A DNA stretch of 64,000 nucleotides from Streptantibioticus ferralitis (lineage in GTDB: Bacteria; Actinomycetota; Actinomycetes; Streptomycetales; Streptomycetaceae), in NCBI RefSeq assembly GCF_029223525.1, contig NZ_JARHTQ010000010.1:186001-250000 (forward strand). The letters are read 5' to 3'. Positions 43,758 through 52,288 of the stretch are shown here, piece by piece. A model generated the notes under the pieces. That model saw only the letters and a list, made by a program, of their open reading frames with translations. It ran no database searches and was not told the DNA's origin. The position numbers were made by a program, and so were the translations under genes. Position 1 is the stretch's first letter. Each line of letters starts with the position of its first letter.

Positions 43758-45215
43758 TCATGATGGCTGCTGCGCGGCGCCGGTGTCGGCGGAGGTCAGC
43801 GGGAGGCGCACCTGGAAGCGGGTGTCGCCCGGGACGGACTCGACCCGCAGGTCGCCGTTGTGTTTGTTGACGACGATGCGCCAGGAGATGTCCAGACCGA
43901 GGCCGGTGCCCTCACCGACCGGTTTGGTGGTGAAGAACGGGTCGAAGATGCGGTCGCGGATCTCCTCGGGCACGCCGGGGCCCGTGTCGCCGAACTCGAC
44001 GAGGAGGCGGTCGCCGTCCCGCGCGGTGCGCACCGTCAACGTGCCTTCCCCGTCGGTGCTGTTCATCGCCGAGACCGCGTTGTCGATCAGGTTCGTCCAC
44101 ACCTGGTTGAGCTCGCCGGGGTAGGCCGGGATCTTCGGCAGGGTACGGTCGTAGTCCTTGACGACCCTGATGCGGCGGCCGATCTTCCCGGAGACCATCA
44201 GCAGCGTGCTGTCGAGCAGTTCGTGCACGTCGGCGATCTGGTAGGGTGCCCGGTCGATCTGGGAGTACTGCTTGGCCGCGGTGACGAGGGCCGAGATGCG
44301 GTTGGTCGACTCCTGGATCTCGTTCATGAGCAGTTCTGTCTCGACGGTGTAGTTGAGCCAGCGCACCGCGCCTTCGAGGGTGCCCTCCTCCACGGTTGCC
44401 GCGACGTGGTCGAGCCAGTCGGTGTCGAGGCCGGCCTGGACGAAGGTCGGCGCGAGCTGCCAGGCGTCGGCGATGCCGTGGTCCTCCAGCCAGTCGGAGA
44501 TGGCGTCCTCCCGGTCCGAGGCTTCGAGCGGGCTGAGTGTGTCGGCCTTGGCGACGCGCTCCGCCGTGCGTTCCTGTACCTCGATGAGGGTCTCCAGGCT
44601 GTCGCGCCGGTACGGACCCGCCGCGATCGCGCCGAGCTTGTGGCGCATGCCGGCGACTCGCTCCCGGAGCGCGGACGTGGCCCGTACGGCCGCGGCGGCG
44701 GGGTTGTTCAGCTCGTGGGTGAGCCCCGCGGACAACGACCCTAGGGCCAGGAGCCGTTCTCGCTGGCCGACGGCGGCCTGGAAGCTCTTGGTCCCGAAGA
44801 AGAGCCCCTCCAGCAGGTGCACGGCCATCGGGAACCACTCGCGCATGATCGCGGCGAAACTCTCCGCCGGCAGCATGAAGAACCGCGAGCGCTCGGTGAC
44901 GCGCAGGGAGCTGTTGTACACCTGCTGCACGCGGTCGCCCAGGTAGGACTGGAAGGCTCCGGCGTACACACCGCGATCGCAGGTCCGGGTGACCTCCACG
45001 TCGTAGTCCCCCACCCGGCGCGAGAGGACGACGGTCCCTTCGAGCAGCACGTAGAAGCACGTGGCCGGGGCGCCCTCCGCGTAGACGGGTCCTGGCTCGA
45101 ACTCCTCCACGCGGCCTTCCCGGCACAACCGGTCGATCTGGTCGGGGGCGAACTCCTCGAACAGGAACAGGGAGGCGAGCTCCTCGCGACTGCACGGCAT
45201 CGGCCGGCTGTTCAT
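43758..45215 (-). CDS. Cyclic-nucleotide-binding sensor histidine kinase
   Basis: A 485-residue soluble kinase. The N-terminal cNMP-binding domain (residues about 12-130) includes LFLFEEFAPDQIDRLCREGR, FYVLLEGTVVLSRRVGDYDV and CDRGVYAGAFQSYLGDR. The transmitter has the phospho-acceptor His in LTHELNNPAAAAVRA, N-box NLIDNAVSAMNS, FGDTGPGVPEEIRDRIFDPF and GEGTGLGLDISWRIV. ATG 45215 overlaps the stop of the preceding flavoprotein gene by 4 bases. The pairing with a receiver-bearing partner suggests that this kinase phosphorylates it; this is inference. Confidence 0.92.
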   Translation of the reverse strand: MNSRPMPCSREELASLFLFEEFAPDQIDRLCREGRVEEFEPGPVYAEGAPATCFYVLLEGTVVLSRRVGDYDVEVTRTCDRGVYAGAFQSYLGDRVQQVYNSSLRVTERSRFFMLPAESFAAIMREWFPMAVHLLEGLFFGTKSFQAAVGQRERLLALGSLSAGLTHELNNPAAAAVRATSALRERVAGMRHKLGAIAAGPYRRDSLETLIEVQERTAERVAKADTLSPLEASDREDAISDWLEDHGIADAWQLAPTFVQAGLDTDWLDHVAATVEEGTLEGAVRWLNYTVETELLMNEIQESTNRISALVTAAKQYSQIDRAPYQIADVHELLDSTLLMVSGKIGRRIRVVKDYDRTLPKIPAYPGELNQVWTNLIDNAVSAMNSTDGEGTLTVRTARDGDRLLVEFGDTGPGVPEEIRDRIFDPFFTTKPVGEGTGLGLDISWRIVVNKHNGDLRVESVPGDTRFQVRLPLTSADTGAAQQPS

Positions 45216-46894
45216 GACTGCTCCAGGTAGCGGTGCACGAGCATGACGGCCATGGCTCCCTCTCCGACGGCGGAGGCGACACGCTTGGCCGACTCGGCGC
45301 GGGCGTCTCCCGCGACGAACACGCCGGGGACGTTCGTCTCCAGGTGGTACGGCGGCCGGTCCAGCTCCCAGTCGGCTGGTGGGTGCCCGTCGGGGGTGAG
45401 ATCGGGGCCGGTCAGGATGAACCCGCGGGGGTCGCGGCGCACGGTGCCCTCCAGCCAGTCGGTGAGCGGGGCGGCACCGATGAACACGAACATCCACTGG
45501 GCGTCGACGAGTTCGGTGTTGCCGGTCCGCGTGTCGCGCAGGGTGAGCCGTTCCAGCTGGTGCTCGCCGTGGGCGGCGTCGACGACCGTGTTGGCGCGCA
45601 CGGAGATCGTGGGCGTCTCCTCGACCTGCTCGACGAGGTAGTGCGACATCGAGGTGGTCACGGAGGCCCTGCGCACGACGAGGGTCACCGACTTGGCGCC
45701 CCGGGCCAGATAGATCGCCGCCTGGCCCGCGGAGTTCGCGCCGCCGACGATGTACACGTCGTGGCCGTGGCACGCGGCCGCCTCGGTCAGCGCCGAACCG
45801 TAGAACACCCCGCACCCGGTCAGCTCCGCCACCCCGGGCGCGTCGAGTTGCCGGTACGACACGCCGGTCGCCAGGATCACGGCGTGCGCGGCGATCGCGG
45901 AGCCGTCCGAGAACCGGACGACACGGGAGGCGCCGTTGATCTCCAACCCGGTGACCTCGCGCGCGGTCAGCATCTCGGCGCCGAACTTCGCCGCCTGGCG
46001 CCGGGCCCGGTCGGTGAGCTGCGCCCCGGAGACTCCGTCGGGGAAGCCGAGGTAGTTCTCGATGCGTGAGCTCTGGCCCGCCTGTCCGCCGGTGGCGGAC
46101 CGTTCCACCAGGACGGTGCGAAGTCCCTCGGAGGCGCCGTACACGGCCGCTCCCAGGCCGGCGGGTCCGCCGCCGATGATGACGAGGTCGTAGAAGTCGG
46201 CCGTCGGTGTCGTCGCCAGTCCGACCCGGGCGGCGAGGTCCCGGTCCGCCGGCTCCACGAGAGCCGTGCCGTCCGGGGTGACCACGAGTGGGAGCCGCAG
46301 GCCGTCCTGGCCCGCGGCGCAGAGCAGCCGGCGGCCCTCGGGATCGTCGGAGGAGTACCAGCGGTACGGCACCTCGTTGCGCGCGAGGAACTCCCGTACC
46401 GCCGACGAGCGCGCCGACCAGCGGTGTCCGACGACCTTGGTGACGGCCACCGACCGGTGGTCGGTGGCCCGCCAGGCCTCCAGGAGGTCGTCGAGGACGG
46501 GGTAGAGCTTCTCCTCGGGCGGCTCCCAGGGCTTGAGGAGGTAGTGGTCGAGGTCGATGACGTTGATCGCGTTGATGGCCGCGTCGGTGTCCGCGTAGGC
46601 GGTCAGCAGCACCCGCCGCGCGCCCGGGTAGACGTCGAGTGCCCGCTCCAGGAATTCGATGCCGTTCATGTTGGGCATGCGGTAGTCGGCGACGATCACC
46701 GCCACGAGGTCGCCGCGCAGCTTCAGCTCCCGCAGAGCGTGCAACGCGGACTCCCCGGATTCCGCGCGCACCACGCGGTACGACTCGCCGTAGCGTCGCC
46801 GCAGGTCACGGGCGACGGCACGGGACACTCCGGGATCGTCGTCCACGGTCATGAGAACGGTCCGCGCTGGATTGACGGCCTGAGCCATGGGCAT
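45212..46894 (-). CDS. Receiver domain fused to thioredoxin-reductase-like flavoprotein
   Basis: A 560-residue fusion. Residues about 10-130 form a receiver with acidic MTVDDDPGVSRAVARDLRRR and phospho-acceptor Asp in VIVADYRMPNMNGIEFL, and Lys in LLKPW. A short thioredoxin-fold-like part follows (SARSSAVREFLARNEVPYRW). Then comes the FAD/NADPH module: FYDLVIIGGGPAGLGAAVYG, GGQAGQSSRIENYLGFP, VYIVGGANSAGQAAIYLARG and GVFVAGDARAESAKRVASAV. The redox CxxC of thioredoxin reductase is absent; that region reads GCGVFYGSALTEA. It is therefore unlikely to reduce thioredoxin by the usual route. ATG 46894 or 46888 starts it. Confidence 0.92.
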   Translation of the reverse strand: MPMAQAVNPARTVLMTVDDDPGVSRAVARDLRRRYGESYRVVRAESGESALHALRELKLRGDLVAVIVADYRMPNMNGIEFLERALDVYPGARRVLLTAYADTDAAINAINVIDLDHYLLKPWEPPEEKLYPVLDDLLEAWRATDHRSVAVTKVVGHRWSARSSAVREFLARNEVPYRWYSSDDPEGRRLLCAAGQDGLRLPLVVTPDGTALVEPADRDLAARVGLATTPTADFYDLVIIGGGPAGLGAAVYGASEGLRTVLVERSATGGQAGQSSRIENYLGFPDGVSGAQLTDRARRQAAKFGAEMLTAREVTGLEINGASRVVRFSDGSAIAAHAVILATGVSYRQLDAPGVAELTGCGVFYGSALTEAAACHGHDVYIVGGANSAGQAAIYLARGAKSVTLVVRRASVTTSMSHYLVEQVEETPTISVRANTVVDAAHGEHQLERLTLRDTRTGNTELVDAQWMFVFIGAAPLTDWLEGTVRRDPRGFILTGPDLTPDGHPPADWELDRPPYHLETNVPGVFVAGDARAESAKRVASAVGEGAMAVMLVHRYLEQS

Positions 46895-47832
46895 CCCGTC
46901 CCGAGCTGATCGGCTTCCCGCCCTGGCGTCACCTGTCCGGGCACGCCCGAGCGCCGATAATGCCCATCCTATGAGCGATCGCAGCAATCCACCACGAAAG
47001 ATCCATAATGACCCAGAGGCCGAGCGGGACTACGGCGCGTGCACCGTGATCGGCCGCGGGATGCCAGCAGGGGCGTGAGGACGGTGTCGAGCAGCAGGGC
47101 AGAGCCCGGTGACGATGACACCGGGAAGCCGCGCAAGGTCCCGCTGAGCCTGGTCGCCGTCCATCGGGCCGAACTCGGCGGCGCGCCGCTCAGCGACCCG
47201 ATCGCGGGGGCGATCCGGTAGCCGCGCTGGGCGACCAGGCACTGGCCGGCATCGGGCGTCCAGCCGCACACCCGGGGTACCAGACACCCGTACAAGCGCG
47301 CCTGCCATCCCGGCCTCGCCTTCGTAAGCCCCTGCACCCGCGAACCCGAACCACCACCATCCCCGTTCCCCCCCCGCGACGGGGCACCGCGCCCTGGCGT
47401 TCCACGACCCAGCCTTGAGGGAGCCACCGGCCCACCTCGTCCGGCTCCAAGGGGCACCTTGAGCCACGTGCGCGGGACGGTCACCGACGCTACCGCGCTG
47501 GGTATCGCCAACTCCTTTGCAGAGGAGAGGACATGGCGCTTCTTTGGATCGAAGTTGCCCACTTCGATGTAGAACCCCAGGGGCTCCCCTCCGGTCGGGG
47601 CGTGCCTCGTGACACGGCCTAGCCTGACACCCCGGTTCGCCGGCCGCGCGTCCTGCGGCGGCAGGGCCGCCTCGCGCGCCAGGTCCGCGCCCTGTCCGAC
47701 GGCCTGCGGCCGTCGGATGGTGCCAAGTAGCGGTCGTTTGGAGTGAGTTGGCGGCACGCGAGGGTGCCCCCGGCTTCAGGCACCTCGAACGAGTTCCGGC
47801 AAACCTGCGCAGGTCAGAGCCGTATCTCAGGT
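46895..47832. other. 938-bp stretch without a recognisable gene
   Basis: A minus-strand frame (46969-47757) is open for 262 codons but is rich in Arg, Pro and Gly. It contains a protein-like phrase GEPLGFYIEVGNFDPKKRHV. I could not assign it. It may hold a degraded gene, and it divides the flavoprotein operon from the SpoIIE gene. Confidence 0.4.
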
Positions 47833-48951
47833 TCAGAGGCTCGGGCGCCGCCGGGCGACGAGGGCAGCGATGTCGTCGTCGAGCTCGCCGCCGCTGTAGG
47901 CGATCAGGTCGCGGTGGAGATGGTCGAGGAGCTGGTGGGGCGTCTCGCCGCTCCATGAGCGGATGCGTTCGGCGAGGGGGTAGAAGGCGCCGGAGCGGTC
48001 GCGAGTCTCAGTGACCCCGTCTGTGAACAGCAGGAGCTGGTCTCCGGGGTGGAAGGGGGCGAGGTCGACGTGGTACCCGTCGTTCACCAGCATGCCCAGG
48101 TTGAGCGGCGGCGAGGGAGCAGCGGGCTGCAGCTCCCGGACCTCGCCGCGGTGCAGCAGCAGCGGGGGCGGGTGGCCGCAGGTGACGGTCCGGACGACCG
48201 GTTCATCGTCCGGGATCTCGGCGAGGAGAGCGGTGATGAAACGTTCAGCGATCTCCGAGCCCGGGACCCCCGGGTACTGGGAAGCGTAGCGGCTCATGCT
48301 CGTCTCCAGGCGGCGCGCGAGGTGGGGCAGGTCGGGCGCGTCGTGGGCGGCCTCGCGGAAGGCGCTGAGCAGCGTCGCGGCCGTCTGGATCGCGAGCAGG
48401 CCCTTGCCGCGTACGTCACCGATAAGCAGCCGTACACCGTGCGGGGTGCGTATCGCCTCGTACAGGTCGCCGCCGATCCGGGCTTCCGCCGCGGCGGCCA
48501 GGTACAGGCTCTCGAGCGTGACGTGCCCGAGGTGTCGCGGTACCGGATGCAGCACCGCCAACTGGGCGGTCTCGGCCACTGAGCGGACCTGGACCAGTTG
48601 CTGGGCGCGTCGGGCAAGCAGGCGGTTGAAGAAGACGGCGAATGCCGCAATCGCCGCGAGGGTGGTCAGCTCAGAGTAGGCGGTCGCATCCCGCAGCGAA
48701 TCGAAGTCCACCATCAGGCCGACAAAGACGGCGCACGCGCCCACTCCGATGAGCACGGTCCCCCACAGAGGCAGCAGCGCGGCAGCGGCAACCATGGCCG
48801 TGGCGAGGAAGGCATCCGGCCTGACATCGCGGGGTGTGAAGAGGCCGATGAACAGGCCGATGAACAGCAGCAGAGCAGGCAGCACGGGCAGCAACCTGCC
48901 CCGCGCACCAGCGCTGTGCGTGACTCCGCGTTCCTCAGGAGACCTCGCCAC
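47833..48951 (-). CDS. Membrane SpoIIE-type PP2C serine phosphatase
   Basis: A 372-residue protein. Three to four N-terminal hydrophobic segments (LLPVLPALLLFIGLFIGLF; FLATAMVAAAALLPLWGTVL; LTTLAAIAAFAVFFNRLLA) precede a PP2C domain: EARIGGDLYEAIRTPHGVRL, LLIGDVRGKGLLAIQTAATL and LLLFTDGVTETRD with GELDDDIAALVARR. These carry the metal Asp residues of SpoIIE phosphatases, which dephosphorylate anti-anti-sigma factors. The start is GTG 48951 with GGGGAG 7 bases upstream. No sigma-regulon partner is adjacent. Confidence 0.92.
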   Translation of the reverse strand: MARSPEERGVTHSAGARGRLLPVLPALLLFIGLFIGLFTPRDVRPDAFLATAMVAAAALLPLWGTVLIGVGACAVFVGLMVDFDSLRDATAYSELTTLAAIAAFAVFFNRLLARRAQQLVQVRSVAETAQLAVLHPVPRHLGHVTLESLYLAAAAEARIGGDLYEAIRTPHGVRLLIGDVRGKGLLAIQTAATLLSAFREAAHDAPDLPHLARRLETSMSRYASQYPGVPGSEIAERFITALLAEIPDDEPVVRTVTCGHPPPLLLHRGEVRELQPAAPSPPLNLGMLVNDGYHVDLAPFHPGDQLLLFTDGVTETRDRSGAFYPLAERIRSWSGETPHQLLDHLHRDLIAYSGGELDDDIAALVARRRPSL

Positions 48952-49109
48952 CGTGCCGCTCCCCAAGGTCGCACAGGTCGAGCAGCAGCCTAGGGCCGGA
49001 AGCCAGGCCACCGATTTGGGTAATTTTATCGCCGCTCGCCGGTAGCCTACGAACGCCGGGGAGGCTTTTTTCGTGCCTTGGGGCCGCTTCACCAGGACGC
49101 GGGGCGGCG

Positions 49110-49787
49110 CTTTGGGCCGCTGGTGCCCTCGGCGAAGCCCTCAGCCAAGCCGGCGCCGACACCTTCGCGATCGGCTCCTCCGACACGGGGGAGGCGGTCG
49201 CCATCGTGGCGGGAAGCACGCCGGGAGACCTCGCCGACCAGCTGCACGCCATCTGGCCGGCCCTGCACGCCCTCACCCCGCAGGCGTTCGTGCACGCAGG
49301 CATCGGACCAGCCGCCGCCACGCCGGCCGAGCTCCCCGCCGGGCTCGTGCAGGCCCGCTTCGCCCTGTCGGCCGCGCGGTCCGCCGCGCCGGCAACCTTC
49401 GCCATCCGCGCAGCCGAGGACATGACCGCCCTCACCGACCTGCTCGCCGGCATTCCCGCCGAAGTACGCGCTGGGTTCCGCGAGTTGGTCCTGGCCCCCC
49501 TCATCGAACAGGACGAGAAGACCGACGGTGTACTCATGGAAACCCTTGAGGTCTTCCTCGCCAACGACGGCTCATGGACCCGCTCGGCCGAGGCGCTGCA
49601 CGTCCACGTGAACACCGTCCACTACCGTCTGCAACGGATCGAACAGCTCACCAACCGCAATCTGTCCCGGCTCGCGGACCGCCTCGATCTCCGCGCGGCA
49701 CTCCTGTGCGGTCCGTCGGGCAAGCGACTCACACCCGTGGATCAGCCCGGACGGCCGCAGCCCTCCACAACGGCCGGTCGACGGTGA
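49110..49787 (+). pseudogene. PucR-type regulator, N-terminally truncated
   Basis: The frame contains GADTFAIGSSDTGEAVAIVA, then DGVLMETLEVFLANDGSWTR, SAEALHVHVNTVHYRLQRIE, the PucR C-terminal HTH, ending with a Pro-rich tail. Full PucR proteins have about 400-500 residues; the purine-sensor part before 49110 is missing and no ATG precedes. GTG 49206 could produce a 193-residue protein that still binds DNA. The truncation makes regulated function doubtful. Confidence 0.6.
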
Positions 49788-49871
49788 CATGGGTTCACCG
49801 TGGTCCAGGGACCGGCCCCGCCCTCGGTGACGGCCAAGGAGCGCGCGTCCAGGACCTACGACGACTCGTAT

Positions 49872-49887
49872 TCAACCGTGCGGTTGA
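49872..49887. promoter_or_regulatory. ArsR operator half: TCAACC-N4-GGTTGA
   Basis: Perfect 6-bp inverted repeat, sharing its core with the longer palindrome 20 bases downstream. It lies about 70 bases before the ArsR gene's GTG, probably near the promoter. Confidence 0.7.
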
Positions 49888-49907
49888 CAATGCAGGCCAG
49901 AAGCGTA

Positions 49908-49941
49908 GCCTCGTTCTCAACCAGTCGGTTGAGAACGAGGC
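49908..49941. promoter_or_regulatory. Perfect 15-bp palindrome, second ArsR operator
   Basis: GCCTCGTTCTCAACC-AGTC-GGTTGAGAACGAGGC. The inner CTCAACC-N4-GGTTGAG repeats the first site's core. It ends 15 bases before the ArsR start. Two matching sites strongly suggest autoregulation of the ArsR-SRPBCC operon. Confidence 0.85.
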
Positions 49942-49956
49942 ATCCGGAGGCATCCA

Positions 49957-50298
49957 GTGACGGACAACCGGCTCTCCCGAGCGTTCACCGCGCTCGCCGA
50001 CCCGACCAGGCGGGACATCGTCGCCCGGCTTGCGCTCGGCGACGCCACTCCGGGTCAGTTGGCCGAACCGTTCGACGTCTCGCTCCAGGCGGTGTCCAAG
50101 CACCTGAAGGTGCTGGAGGACGCCGGGCTGATCAGCCGCAGCCGCGACGCCCAGCGTCGCCCTTGCCACCTCGAGACCGAGGTGCTCGACCTCATGTCCG
50201 CCTGGGTTGAACGCTACCGGCGCCGCGCCGAGGAGCGCTTCCAGCGCCTGGACGCAGTCCTGGCGTCACTTGACGAGGAAGAAGAGGAAGCATCATGA
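49957..50298 (+). CDS. ArsR-family repressor of the SRPBCC operon
   Basis: A 113-residue winged-helix protein: RLSRAFTALADPTRRDIVAR, EPFDVSLQAVSKHLKVLEDA, GLISRSRDAQRRPCHLE, with an acidic Glu-rich tail. This is the subfamily that pairs with AHSA1/SRPBCC proteins. The start is GTG 49957 with GGAGG 6 bases upstream. It overlaps the next gene by 4 bases. Two palindromes upstream are likely its binding sites. Confidence 0.93.
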   Translation: MTDNRLSRAFTALADPTRRDIVARLALGDATPGQLAEPFDVSLQAVSKHLKVLEDAGLISRSRDAQRRPCHLETEVLDLMSAWVERYRRRAEERFQRLDAVLASLDEEEEEAS

Positions 50299-50786
50299 CG
50301 AGCCAACCGGCCCAGGAAACCCGTATCGACGCCGACCCCCAGCTCCCCACCATCCGCATCACCCGCGAGTTCGCGGCACCCCCTGCCAAGGTCTTCCACG
50401 CCTGGACGGACCCGGACCTCGTGACGCAGTGGCTCGGCCCAAAGAGCCTCACCATGAAGATTGACAGCTGGGACATGCGCACCGGCGGCAGCTACCGCTA
50501 CCGCGCGATCCGGGAGGGCCAGGTGGTCGCCTCCTTCTACGGCTCGTTCCATGAAGTGCGCCCCAACGGCAGGCTCGTGCAGACCTTCACCTTCGAGGGC
50601 GTGCCCGATGGCGTCAGCCTGGACACCGCCACGTTCGAGGATCTCGGCGACGGCCGCACACGCGTCACCATCCTCTCCGTCGTCGACTCACTCGTCGCCC
50701 GCGACGCGATCCTGGCCAGCGGCATGGACCAGGGTGTCACCGAGGGCTATGAGCGCCTCGACGCCCTGCTCACGACCTTCGCCTAA
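50295..50786 (+). CDS. SRPBCC (AHSA1-like) domain protein
   Basis: A 163-residue Bet v 1-fold protein. ITREFAAPPAKVFHAWTDPD followed by LVTQWLGPKSLTMKIDSWDM, then GRLVQTFTFEGVPDGVSLDT and DQGVTEGYERLDALLTTFA, match activator-of-Hsp90-homologue 1-like proteins common beside ArsR genes. They bind hydrophobic ligands; the ligand is unknown. ATG 50295 overlaps the ArsR stop, giving translational coupling. Confidence 0.92.
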   Translation: MTSQPAQETRIDADPQLPTIRITREFAAPPAKVFHAWTDPDLVTQWLGPKSLTMKIDSWDMRTGGSYRYRAIREGQVVASFYGSFHEVRPNGRLVQTFTFEGVPDGVSLDTATFEDLGDGRTRVTILSVVDSLVARDAILASGMDQGVTEGYERLDALLTTFA

Positions 50787-51145
50787 GCAGCGTTGTCGAT
50801 CAAGGGGTCACCGTGACTTGCGTATCAAGCTGAGCTGAACGGTTGATCCGGAGCGTTCCAACTCCTCGCGTGTTCCCGGACCTTGATGACGCGGTGCACA
50901 GCATTGCGCGGGAGATGGCCTGTTGCACGTTGGTGGAGCCCCGGTTAGTCATTTGCGACCCGCCGCGACAGGTAGAGCCCCTTGAACGGCACGGATGAAT
51001 TTGTCAGCAACCACAAGCACGCCGGATCGCGTGAACTCCGGGCGCTTATGGTGGACTTCGGTGGCCGAGCCGTAGCAGACCGCCGACGAAGGCCCCGGGA
51101 TCAGGCCGCTGCGCCATGGCACTCGCCCCGTGCCCGGCGGGCCGC
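50787..51145. other. Intergenic stretch between the SRPBCC gene and the CIS operon end
   Basis: No gene is recognised. The two operons converge here. I found no long perfect hairpin by eye. Confidence 0.45.
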
Positions 51146-52285
51146 TCAACCCCGTTTGAAGAACTCGACCTCGCCCAGGGCGATGTGACGTCCCGGTCCC
51201 GTTCCGGCCGCTGCGCGGATGACGAGCGTCATTCGGGCCACGTCGCTGATTCCGGTCAACACTGTCTGCGGGCCCGGCTTGTCGTTCAGGGTCACCGTCT
51301 GCTCGTGCACCTTTCCATCCGACGTCGTGGCCAGGAGGTCCAGGCTCGTGGGCCGTGCCTCCCGCTGGAACTGCTGCGGATCGGTGGAGGCGCCGGTGTG
51401 GATGATGAGGTCCACCAGCCGGAACGGGGTGTGGAACGTGAAGGTTATCGAGGCCCCGAGCTGCGGCGCTCCCCAGTAGCGGTTCGTCAGGCCGTCGACG
51501 GCCGCGGCCGCGGGATGGCCTTCGACCTCGGCGCTCGCCGAAACCCCGGAGGGGCTGATCGCTGACGCGCCGCGGAGCTTGTCCCGCACGTCTTCGTAGG
51601 CTCTGCGGCCGGCCGGGTACAGCAGGATCCCCGCGACCACCACCGCCGCCACCACGATCAGCGTGATGAGCCGTCGCAGGGTGTTGCCGGAACCGCCGAT
51701 GCGCACCCGGCGCCGGAACGGCCAGCGCGTGCGCCACCACGGGAGGGTCGGCGCGGGTGCGGCGGTGGTCAGCGGTGCCGCGCAGCGTCGACAGAATCGC
51801 CTGCCGGGCCGGTTGGGCGTGCCGCACCGAGGGCATGGGGGGCCGTCCTGGGCGTCGTCGACCGCGGATGGCCGTACGACGGGGCGTGCGGGGATGGGCT
51901 TGGCAGGCTGGACCGCCACCGGGTCGGCCTCGGGCGTTCGGCGTGCCTCGGCTGCTGGTTGCGCGCCGCGCGGAAGCGGGGATCCCGCCTCGGCGGCGGG
52001 CGCACCCGCCGGTTCGGCGTCGGGCGCGGGACTCCGTGCCGGTGACGCACTGGGCTTCCCGGTGTCCGCAGCCGATGCGTCGGCCCGGGCATCCGCCGCC
52101 GGGCCGCCAGGCGCGGCTTCCTTCTCGTCACGCCGCCGCGGCTCGGCGGGCGCGGACGGACTACTGCTCGCCGCGGCCGGGCCGGTCGTGGATGTTGCTC
52201 GGGACCAGCCCAGGTAGGCACCGCAGTTGCCGCAGAAGTCGTCCCCATCACCGTTGGCCGATCCGCAGTCGGGGCACGTACGCAT
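51146..52285 (-). CDS. Zinc-ribbon / transmembrane / discoidin-like protein of the CIS operon
   Basis: A 379-residue protein with five parts. First is an N-terminal zinc ribbon (CPDCGSANGDGDDFCGNCG), then a Pro/Ala-rich linker (residues about 30-150), then a second zinc ribbon (CPRCGTPNRPGRRFCRRCA). One membrane helix follows at about residues 205-224 (LITLIVVAAVVVAGILLYP), then a C-terminal discoidin/galactose-binding-like domain (SGVSASAEVEGHPAAAAVDG, TNRYWGAPQLGASITFTF). Zinc-ribbon cytoplasmic and glycan-binding outer parts suggest a membrane anchor. From memory, Streptomyces coelicolor CisA, needed for CIS contact with the membrane, has a comparable TM layout; homology is inferred. It starts 3 bases after the tail protein I stop. 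Confidence 0.85.
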   Translation of the reverse strand: MRTCPDCGSANGDGDDFCGNCGAYLGWSRATSTTGPAAASSSPSAPAEPRRRDEKEAAPGGPAADARADASAADTGKPSASPARSPAPDAEPAGAPAAEAGSPLPRGAQPAAEARRTPEADPVAVQPAKPIPARPVVRPSAVDDAQDGPPCPRCGTPNRPGRRFCRRCAAPLTTAAPAPTLPWWRTRWPFRRRVRIGGSGNTLRRLITLIVVAAVVVAGILLYPAGRRAYEDVRDKLRGASAISPSGVSASAEVEGHPAAAAVDGLTNRYWGAPQLGASITFTFHTPFRLVDLIIHTGASTDPQQFQREARPTSLDLLATTSDGKVHEQTVTLNDKPGPQTVLTGISDVARMTLVIRAAAGTGPGRHIALGEVEFFKRG

Positions 52286-52288
52286 GCG

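Noticed and set aside
45216..45815. Upstream extension of the cNMP kinase to a 685-residue protein
   Set aside because: The extra 200 residues are antisense-like, overlap the flavoprotein gene and lack structure; the ATG at 45215 overlaps the upstream stop as expected for coupling.
46969..47757. 262-codon minus-strand frame
   Set aside because: No recognisable domain, Arg/Gly/Pro-rich composition and competing frames of similar length; left as an unassigned stretch rather than a gene.
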